DNA from: Bolinopsis microptera
Lineage: Eukaryota > Ctenophora > Tentaculata > Lobata > Bolinopsidae
Length of the DNA: 64,000 nucleotides
Direction of reading: 5' to 3'
Assembly: GCF_026151205.1 (NCBI RefSeq)
Contig: NC_087076.1
Span: forward strand, 14,555,675-14,619,674
Positions 56,655 through 64,000 of the stretch are shown here, piece after piece. Numbering within the stretch: the stretch's first letter is position 1; each line of letters starts with the position of its first letter. Under the pieces are notes generated by a model. The model had not been told where the DNA came from. It saw only the letters and a program-made list of their open reading frames with translations, and did no database searches. A program made the translations under genes and the position numbers.

Positions 56655-59175
56655 TTGATGAATTTAACTAAATTGTGCCTGACAAAACTACAAATAAATA
56701 CATTCATGTACTTAAAAGAAACAACAAAATACGTTATAATGGTAGTATAGCCCAATGTAAGTATTGAGATGTCCAAAAAGAAGTTCAATTTTGTAGTTCA
56801 ATCACAAAGTTATTTTCCAGATAGCATTATTTTGCTGCACATAATATTTGTCAGTACTCTACCACAATTTGACAGCACTCTACTACAATTTTTTAAACAA
56901 AATTAGATTAGATGCCTTTCGGCTTAGTGGATATCGAGCTAATAAGCTTGGTCATCACTGGGAACTTTCATATGATATATTTGATAGAATTGATGTTACT
57001 GTAGCTCATAGGAGTAATTATGTAAATTATATGAATGATAATCCAATAATAGCTAAAAGGAAGAAGGTCAATTTAAAAGGCCTTATTTAGGCACTTATCA
57101 GCCAAGAAGTTTTCAGTTAACTTCTTTTTATTTTTATATTTTAATAGTTTATTAAACGTAAATTTTACAGTTTTGAAGTAATTATATTTGTATATGAGAT
57201 GCCCAGAGAGGCATAATTTTAAATCTTATCTTATCTTATCTTGTTATTTCCTGTACCTTGTTAACTCTCGTGAAATTAATTCACTCCCTGACATCGCACA
57301 GACCATGATATTGAATGGCCCCTCCTTGAGGATCTTCATTTAACTTTCAGTCAAATTTTCCAGAAAATTCGGCTAAATCTACCGGTGAATGACGTTGCAA
57401 AAATGTAAATGAATCCTTAGCTCTCTCCTATAATTGAACCCAGACCTACTTCTTGAGAGGCAGTCGTTCTACCACCTTGCATGTACTGAAAGACACTACA
57501 AGAAAGGCTCCATAAAAAGGCTGCTATAAGTGCAGTTAAAAGAGCTATAGTTGCAGTAGTAAAACAAAATTTGTAAGTTAAAAATTTTGTTTTACTTACA
57601 TCCAAACCCGATTACTTATTCCCTACGATCTTTTTACCTTCGGCAGGAGTAGGGGGACAAATCAGCAGTGGAGCTTTTATTAGACTTTCACGCAGTGTAC
57701 ACTAAATTACGCTTTTTGGCAAAAGCACTACCTACTTTGAAGTTAATAATTAATCCCAGGGGGACTCCCAACCCACCACTTCGGCGAGTACGAGTAGTTG
57801 ATACACATTTCACATGCAAGAGCCACTTTAATTTACTTGCTGTGAGGTGTCTCAGCTACATGGCTTTTTATTTAGTTAATAATTAATCCAGTATGCAGTA
57901 AAAAGTATTTGATTTCAAGCAGAAAGATATCAAAAGACACGCGGTTTACACCATATTTATACAAACCGCATAATATATATACATATTGAAAATGTAATAA
58001 AAACATTTGTTATAGCGCTCGATTTTTCGAAATTTAAATATGCGCGGAGCGGCAAACATTTCAATTTTCGATTTTTGATGTTACAATAAAATTTATTGAA
58101 ACATTATGCAAATGTTTTAAATTCAACCCCAATTATAGATACAATTTTTAAATAAATCAACCCAGCAAACCCTACCGGCCGGGGAATATCTCCAAAAGTA
58201 AAATAAATAGAACCTTCCGGTTTTCAACAAAATGTCCGTCTCGTAAATTTAAAGGAGGCTCCCCAAGAGCACAATTTGGGACAACTTAGATTCTGAATTA
58301 AACCGAAAAGTTTGATTTTTGGCTAAATAAAAGGTCACAGCTTTTAAACTTTGCAAAGTCATGTCGTTGTCATGACTACTAAACTAAATGCAGCGTGTGA
58401 AAGGTAAACTCGATGTGACGCGCGACGCCAAACGTGCTGTTGAAAATCTATCACCTCTAGCGAGCCCAGCACACAGCAGGCGGTAAGGTTTTCAGGGAAA
58501 AATAATTTATAAACAATAAATTCAAAGTTTGAATAAAAATTTAAGCGGTTTTTTTTGTATTTTTAAATTTTGGATGCTTAAAAGTTCATTGAAAATATAT
58601 GTAATTGTTAAATTATATTGCATATTGCAGACAGCAAAATAAATTTGCTGGAAACAAGAAAACAACAATTTTTCAAGAAAACAACAATTTTATTTTGTAT
58701 CAATTAGAGCAAACATAAATATTTTTTATATATAACTAGCAAGATCTTTTTACCAAATATCTTAATAAGGGACTTGGAGTAGCAAGAGAAACAAAAATTC
58801 CGTATTGAAAAAAATATGTATATTCGAATAGTATGATGTACCATGGGGCCGTGCTTGCTATATCCAGAGTCCTTGCGCTTGCAGTATATAGCGCGCGTCC
58901 GCAGAGGCATGAAAGCACATGGTTAGGTGAAGGGCCGTGCATGTGTAAAGATATTTCATATTTGTCAGATATTTATATTCACCAAATATTCGCCTGATAT
59001 AATATTCGCCAGAGCTTCGCCAGAACTTTGCAAGATCTTCGCTAGATCTTCGCCAGATATTTTCCATATAGTATATATATTATATATACTATATGGAAAA
59101 TTTATATTAATGGGTTCTTATTAACAATGATAAACAAAATGATGTACACAAAATGATTAATAAATAATACCTAAA
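56655..59175. other. Intergenic with repeat remnants
   Basis: A frame at about 56905-57090 (FRLSGYRANKLGHHWELSYD, then DRIDVTVAHRSNYVNYMND) without a good start, followed by a TTATC simple repeat at 57225-57243, resembles the 3' end of a retroelement, but I cannot name it. The second copy of the hairpin repeat is at 57600-57655. TTCGCCAGA-type units repeat at 58985-59055, and a near-perfect 20-bp-arm AT palindrome is at 59060-59101. No host gene seen. Confidence 0.45.
57600..57655. repeat. Short dispersed hairpin repeat, copy 2
   Basis: Matches 11034-11091 with a few differences and keeps the CCCTAC/GTAGGG stem. Confidence 0.7.
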
Positions 59176-59763
59176 ATTAAGATTTTGTAGCCAAATGAAA
59201 CAGTTGTACAACTATAAACGTATAAGTTATAACCCTACAAACCCTAATCTGATTACTATCTTACCCTTTCAACTGAAACCCTAAACCCTTTCAATATCAC
59301 ATTTATAATATACAGCAGTATCTATAATTTAACCTTTCGCCACTTGATGCTTAAAATTGTCATCAAATGACGCCTGTACAGTGTCTTTAGATTGGCTTTG
59401 GCAGCACTGTTTGATTTAAATTATAACACTGGTTCAATGGGGCACCATAAAATTAGAAGCTCTAAACATAATTAAGATTTTGTAGCCAAATGAAACAGTT
59501 GTACAACTATAAACGTATAAGTTATAACCCTACAAACCCTAATCTGATTACTATCTTACCCTTTCAACTGAAACCCTAAACCCTTTCAATATCACATTTA
59601 TAATATACAGCAGTATCTATAATTTAACCTTTCGCCACTTGATGCTTAAAATTGTCATCAAATGACGCCTGTACAGTGTCTTTAGATTGGCTTTGGCAGC
59701 ACTGTTTGATTTAAATTATAACACTGGTTCAATGGGGCACCATAAAATTAGAAGCTCTAAACA
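59176..59763 (+). repeat. Two 294-bp tandem monomers, 5' end of the CR1-like element
   Basis: 59176-59469 and 59470-59763 are nearly identical head-to-tail copies. They sit directly upstream of ORF1 on the same strand. Tandem 5' monomers carry the promoter in some LINEs (mouse L1 for example), so a promoter role is likely but inferred. Confidence 0.85.
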
Positions 59764-59767
59764 TAAT

Positions 59768-59795
59768 GGGATTGGTGCTATGTAGCACCAATCCC
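59768..59795 (+). repeat. Perfect hairpin in the element's 5' leader
   Basis: GGGATTGGTGCTA, two bases, then its exact reverse complement: a 13-bp stem with a 2-nt spacer. It lies between the monomers and ORF1, 110 bp before the ATG. Confidence 0.9.
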
Positions 59796-59904
59796 AACCA
59801 TAAATCATGACCTCGACCTCTGCCATGTCTGTAGAAACACACTCACGATCCAACAAGCCAACAGTGTTCATGAAATAGGAATAGCAAGTGAGAAGCTGGA
59901 ACAA

Positions 59905-61641
59905 ATGGCATCATTTGGTGACCTGCTCAACAAAGTGAACTTTGACAACCTCAAAGATGGACTATTGGCCATACAGAACCTCGAGCTACATGTTCAACAT
60001 ATATTAATCAGTGACGAAGGTCTGAAGCATCACCAAAACAAAGTGAGTAAGATAGAGGAACATATGAGTGAAATTGCTAAGCAAAAAGCATCAGAGGATG
60101 GTTCAATCACTGACATGGTAAAACAGACACATCAGTTGATTGAACAACTCCAGAAGATCAGTGATAAGCCGGAGGTAACATCTCACAAGAACGAGGAGCT
60201 AATGAAAAGGATAGAAGACAAGCTCCAGGCACTAACCGAAAGTGAGACAACTTTTCAGACCCAACTTAACAGTTTAGGTAGTCAAATACAGGATCTTAAA
60301 GCATCTCCTCAACCCAGAGCACCACCTGTGGCTGAGAAACACTCTCCTCCACCACATACTCTCTTACAACCTGACCAGCCTACCCCTCATATAGCACATG
60401 ACCAGGTGCCTGTAACGGAAATCAAGCCAGATTTCATTCTGTCAACTGAATCTGATAAAATTACTGCCTTTCTTCAGTCATGTTCCTTCGAATCAGAGAA
60501 CGGTCACTCTGTCATTTCATTTGGCAATCCCTACCACTACACTGGTTCTAAATCTTCAAAAAATGTTCCACCGATTCCTGAGGAACTTAAACCATTATTT
60601 GATGAAATGAACAAAGTACAAACTGAGCTGTACAATAAGTGCTACCCGGAGCAGCCCCACCTGACGGCCCCAGTTATTAACTCATGTCTCATCAACAGAT
60701 ATGATGGCCCTGATAGTCACCTGCCTAATCATTCAGACCGTGAAGTGACCATCCATCCGGAATCCTCAATTTTTACTTTGTCTCTCGGCCAGAGTTGTAA
60801 CATCAAGTTCACTGAATGTGACTCTGGAACTGAATCTTCTCATGAATGTTTAGACCGCTCCTTGTACATAATGAGCCGTAGATCACAAGAAGTTTACAGC
60901 CATATGATTGAGCGTGGCTCAATATCAGATGGCATTAGATACTCGCTGACCTTCCGTGCTGTTAGCTGGACTAATAAAAATTGCACAAGTTTACATGGTG
61001 ATTCAAACACAGGCCTCTTGCGTTTTGGGTCTGACAAGAGGGGTACCTTTGGCGAGCTCATGCCAGGTCAAAAATTCTGGGCTCCCAGAATTGATGATAT
61101 CAACCCTGTGTCCTGCATGGGTTACGCCAATGTAGTGCTCCACTGTGGGATCAATGACGTGAGACAGCCTGATGTTAAATCTGAGAATGATATTGCTGAT
61201 TGCTACAATAAACTGAAGCTGAAAATAAAACAAATTAAGAAGCTTAGCCCTAGCACTAGAGCTGTATTTGTTTGTCAGCTGCTTCCCACTAGGGACTTAC
61301 AGCTGAATTTTAAAGTTGACTCATTTAATAGACTTATTCATTTTGACCTGCTCCCTACATGTAAGGATGTTGTGCGTGTTCAGGGTTTTATGAAGTTCGC
61401 CTGCAACCGTGTTCTTGCGGACGAACTTTCAAAACAATTTGACAGAAATGGTCGACCTGATACACTTCATCTTAACAAGTCAGGGGCAAGAGTCCTTGCT
61501 GGACTCATTAAACAATCTGTATTTACTAGGTTAAATGGCGGGGCAGACAGAAGACATCACATCGGCAAAGTTAATGGACGGCTATACAGCAACGTGGCTA
61601 GTGACCCGCCTGCACCGCAGCGGATGGGGAGGAACGGTTAA
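59905..61641 (+). CDS. Retrotransposon ORF1: coiled coil + AlkB-like dioxygenase + SGNH esterase
   Basis: Intact 578-residue ORF. Residues 15-135 form a long heptad-like coiled coil; 136-165 are Pro-rich. Residues about 170-356 match the AlkB family of 2-oxoglutarate/Fe(II) dioxygenases: CLINRYDGPDSHLPNHSD with iron ligands His276 and Asp278, SSIFTLSLG, third ligand His333, and the 2-oxoglutarate-binding end RYSLTFR (Arg345, Arg351). Residues 360-545 are an SGNH hydrolase: GDSN (Ser367), GIND (Asn417) and DTLH (Asp519, His522). All catalytic residues of both domains are present. Esterase domains are known in ORF1 of CR1-like elements; an AlkB domain beside it is unusual. AlkB enzymes demethylate damaged nucleic acids, so it may repair or modify element RNA or cDNA (inference). 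ORF2 starts 5 nt downstream. Confidence 0.9.
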   Translation: MASFGDLLNKVNFDNLKDGLLAIQNLELHVQHILISDEGLKHHQNKVSKIEEHMSEIAKQKASEDGSITDMVKQTHQLIEQLQKISDKPEVTSHKNEELMKRIEDKLQALTESETTFQTQLNSLGSQIQDLKASPQPRAPPVAEKHSPPPHTLLQPDQPTPHIAHDQVPVTEIKPDFILSTESDKITAFLQSCSFESENGHSVISFGNPYHYTGSKSSKNVPPIPEELKPLFDEMNKVQTELYNKCYPEQPHLTAPVINSCLINRYDGPDSHLPNHSDREVTIHPESSIFTLSLGQSCNIKFTECDSGTESSHECLDRSLYIMSRRSQEVYSHMIERGSISDGIRYSLTFRAVSWTNKNCTSLHGDSNTGLLRFGSDKRGTFGELMPGQKFWAPRIDDINPVSCMGYANVVLHCGINDVRQPDVKSENDIADCYNKLKLKIKQIKKLSPSTRAVFVCQLLPTRDLQLNFKVDSFNRLIHFDLLPTCKDVVRVQGFMKFACNRVLADELSKQFDRNGRPDTLHLNKSGARVLAGLIKQSVFTRLNGGADRRHHIGKVNGRLYSNVASDPPAPQRMGRNG

Positions 61642-61646
61642 CAGGT

Positions 61647-64000
61647 ATGGTTAATCGTGTTCAAAAGGAAATTTGTTATCACTGTCTGAAGAATATTGGT
61701 CTAGGGCTTCCCCACTTTGAATGCTTTAACTGCAACAGTATTTTCCATGCCAAATGTTTTAATCCCTCCAAAGCACAAGTTATTAATGACAACTTTTACT
61801 GCATCAAATGTAAACATTCTATATCTAAAAAATATAATCCTTTTAAAATAATGACCGATCCTGAAGTTAATGACTGTGACCCATGTCTCCAAAAGATGTC
61901 TGATGTTTTGGAAAACTGTAGATCCTATACAATTAAGGACTTTAACACACATATCAAACCGTGTTTTGCAAGCAACTGCTCCATGATTTTTCAGAACATA
62001 GATGGCAATAAAACAAATTTTGATGCCTTTAGCATGGAACTAGACCTAATAGCCGAAAAATTTAAAATTATTGGACTTGCTGAAACCAATATTGGAATAG
62101 AGGAAAGCACTGTTTACCATCTAGAGGGATACAATTGTTTCTACCAAGATAAACATATCAATAAAGCGAAGGGAAGTGGAGTAGCATTGTACTTAAAGGA
62201 CGAACTTAATGGAGTTGTAAACGAAGAATTATCATGGGTAACCAAAAATCTTGAAACCCTATTTATTACCATTCAACATGATGAACCTCTACATGTAGGA
62301 GTTCTGTACCGTCCTCCTAGTGGGAACGCCTCAGAGGCACTAAATGAACTTAGAAAAATGATTGAATCATGCTCAAAAAAGAATGTTTACATACTAGGAG
62401 ACTTCAACATTAATCTCCATGATGAAAACAGTAAACTCGTTCAAGACTTTGAAAACCTTATTCTAGGCCTAGGTTTATCACCACTTATTTCTACGTCTAC
62501 GCATCATAAACCAGGATGTAACCAATCATGCATTGACAACATACTCACCACCAACATCGAAAACTCTATCTGCTCTGGAACGATTAGTACCTGCATCAGT
62601 CACCATCATGCTGTATTTAACATATTCAACTCACCCCTAGTCAGTGCTGAGGATCATGAACAAAAGCACTTCCAGTACTATGACTACTGTGCAACTAATG
62701 TGAACAAATTTGTCGAAGTACTAGACAATGAATTAACAAGTGATCCACCAGAAGATTTCAGTACTTTTTTCACTCTATTCAATCATCAACTAGACAACGC
62801 ATGTAAACTAGACCAGCCTAAGTGTTCTAAACGTACTGCTAAAAACAACCCATGGATTACATCTGGCCTAATTGCCTCTATAAATAGAAAACATGAGCTT
62901 TATGACCTATGGAAAAAGGCAGTTAAGAAGAAATGCCTCAGCAACTCTTCACCTAGCCATGCAGACTGTCTTACTCTTTGTTATAATTGTACAAATAAGG
63001 TAACACGTCATGAAGAATTTAAGGCACACCGGAAGTTATTAAACCACCTTATCAATTCTGCAAAACGTAAGTATCATGGTGTTAAGATTACAGAATGCGC
63101 TGGAGATAGTAAGAAAACCTGGCAGATAATCAACGAACTACGTGGTAAGAAAAGACGTGAGATCAAGCCGAACTTCGTGATAAATAATGAACGTGTGATT
63201 AATCGTCGTATAATTGCAAATGAGTTCAATAAATACTTTGCCTCTATTGCAGCTAACCTGAACGAAGCATACTCTGGTGACTATTTGAGAATAAATTCGC
63301 TGCCTTCATTTACTGACTACCTGCCAACATCAATTACGTCCAGTATTTATCTTTGGGATTCTGACTGTACTGAGATTAAAGAGACCATAAGCGAACTAAA
63401 AAACGGGAAATCCAGTGACATACCTATTCATGTGATCAAGAAGTCAAGCCAAATTACTGCACCGTACTTAGCTAGATACTTTAACAAATGCATGCAAGAA
63501 GGCCACTTCCCCGATGAATTGAAGACTGGGAGAATCAGCCCCATTTACAAAAAAGAAGATGAACAGCTATTAGAAAACTATAGACCAGTATCAACTCTAC
63601 CTGTATTCGGGAAAATTCTAGAAAAGTTAATTTATAAGAGGCTCTATAGTTTCCTTACTTCCAAGGGGATAATACATGAAAACCAGTTCGGCTTTAGGAA
63701 AGGACACTCCACCAGCCATGCACTGAACTACTCTGTAGAACATATAGAATCGTTAATTAGTAAAAAGCAACATGTCCTAGGGGTCTTCATCGATCTCTCA
63801 AAAGCCTTTGACACTCTAGATCACTGTAAACTAACTACTAAATTAAAAAACTACGGTATAAGAGGGAATGCTCTGAATCTTATCTCTAGTTACTTGTCTA
63901 ATAGGAAACAATTTGTAAATGTTCTAGATACCAAATCTGATGAATTACCGGTCGAATTTGGAGTCCCTCAGGGTAGTGTATTAGGACCTCTACTTTTCCT
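61647..64000 (+). CDS. CR1-superfamily retrotransposon ORF2: PHD finger + APE endonuclease + RT (cut by window end)
   Basis: The frame opens at ATG 61647, 5 nt after the ORF1 stop, and stays open to the window edge (784 codons). It begins with a C4HC3 PHD-type finger (CYHC, CFNC, HAKC, CIKC). An APE-type endonuclease follows: GLAETNIG, GVLYRPPSG, GDFNINL, and SHHHAVF as the terminal His motif. After a linker, RT blocks appear: ENYRPVSTLPVFGKILEKLI, NQFGFRKGHST, GVFIDLSKAFDTLDH and VPQGSVLGPLLF. The catalytic YxDD box lies beyond the edge. PHD and esterase domains are both known from CR1-like elements. With an intact ORF1, this copy may be active. Confidence 0.94.
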   Translation, partial: MVNRVQKEICYHCLKNIGLGLPHFECFNCNSIFHAKCFNPSKAQVINDNFYCIKCKHSISKKYNPFKIMTDPEVNDCDPCLQKMSDVLENCRSYTIKDFNTHIKPCFASNCSMIFQNIDGNKTNFDAFSMELDLIAEKFKIIGLAETNIGIEESTVYHLEGYNCFYQDKHINKAKGSGVALYLKDELNGVVNEELSWVTKNLETLFITIQHDEPLHVGVLYRPPSGNASEALNELRKMIESCSKKNVYILGDFNINLHDENSKLVQDFENLILGLGLSPLISTSTHHKPGCNQSCIDNILTTNIENSICSGTISTCISHHHAVFNIFNSPLVSAEDHEQKHFQYYDYCATNVNKFVEVLDNELTSDPPEDFSTFFTLFNHQLDNACKLDQPKCSKRTAKNNPWITSGLIASINRKHELYDLWKKAVKKKCLSNSSPSHADCLTLCYNCTNKVTRHEEFKAHRKLLNHLINSAKRKYHGVKITECAGDSKKTWQIINELRGKKRREIKPNFVINNERVINRRIIANEFNKYFASIAANLNEAYSGDYLRINSLPSFTDYLPTSITSSIYLWDSDCTEIKETISELKNGKSSDIPIHVIKKSSQITAPYLARYFNKCMQEGHFPDELKTGRISPIYKKEDEQLLENYRPVSTLPVFGKILEKLIYKRLYSFLTSKGIIHENQFGFRKGHSTSHALNYSVEHIESLISKKQHVLGVFIDLSKAFDTLDHCKLTTKLKNYGIRGNALNLISSYLSNRKQFVNVLDTKSDELPVEFGVPQGSVLGPLLF

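Larger units (their letters stand above)
59176..64000 (+). mobile_element. CR1-like non-LTR retrotransposon, 3' part outside the window
   Basis: Order: two 5' monomers, hairpin, ORF1, ORF2. Both reading frames are unbroken as far as they can be seen, which marks a young copy. The true 5' end may be inside or upstream of the first monomer. Confidence 0.88.

Overview
The window is animal nuclear DNA. Genes have GT-AG introns whose phases I could check, and they encode metazoan families: LDLa-type and other class A GPCRs, a CLC-6/7-like exchanger, LUC7L3, eIF1, PPT1 and a secreted trypsin-like protease. The rest is AT-rich and full of transposons. GRL101-type receptors plus abundant R2-type and CR1-type retrotransposons suggest a non-bilaterian animal, perhaps a cnidarian, but the sequence does not fix a species.

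Layout. 1-9.7 kb is a head-to-tail nest of non-LTR retrotransposons on the minus strand: a cut-off reverse transcriptase, then two long ORFs with RT, CCHC knuckle and restriction-like endonuclease, separated by a 9-bp microsatellite and flanked by 635-bp direct repeats. 10.1-10.5 kb holds a LINE 3' remnant. 11.45-15.9 kb is an LDLa-repeat GPCR (minus) with a separate signal-peptide exon. 16.06-17.52 kb is a decayed mariner-like element with inverted repeats of about 360 bp, followed by a tRNA-derived SINE. 19.2-21.2 kb is a tandem duplication with long poly-C and a Harbinger-like MITE.

21.7-38.7 kb is one CLC-family chloride/proton exchanger gene (plus). I followed 14 exons with consistent phases; its 5' exons were not found. 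Other genes sit inside its introns: a GPCR on the opposite strand with an apparent frameshift, an intact GPCR on the same strand with a decayed duplicate behind it, a trypsin-like protease, a Crypton-like remnant and several MITEs. 41.35-43.59 kb is a two-exon secreted protein with seven nearly identical 58-residue FG-GAP-type repeats. 45.87-53.35 kb holds three housekeeping genes, all minus: LUC7L3 (nine coding exons), eIF1 and palmitoyl-protein thioesterase 1.

53.4-56.65 kb is a 3.2-kb repeat element bounded by poly-G and poly-C and by 5-bp direct repeats. It is filled with polypurine and with arrays that place GTCCG or CGGAC every 10 bp. 59.18-64 kb is a CR1-superfamily retrotransposon cut by the window end: two 294-bp 5' monomers, a perfect hairpin, ORF1 and ORF2. 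ORF2 has a PHD finger, an APE-type endonuclease and RT. ORF1 joins a coiled coil, an AlkB-like 2-oxoglutarate/Fe(II) dioxygenase domain and an SGNH esterase. The AlkB-esterase ORF1 is the most unusual system seen here: a retrotransposon that appears to carry its own nucleic-acid-demethylase-type domain.
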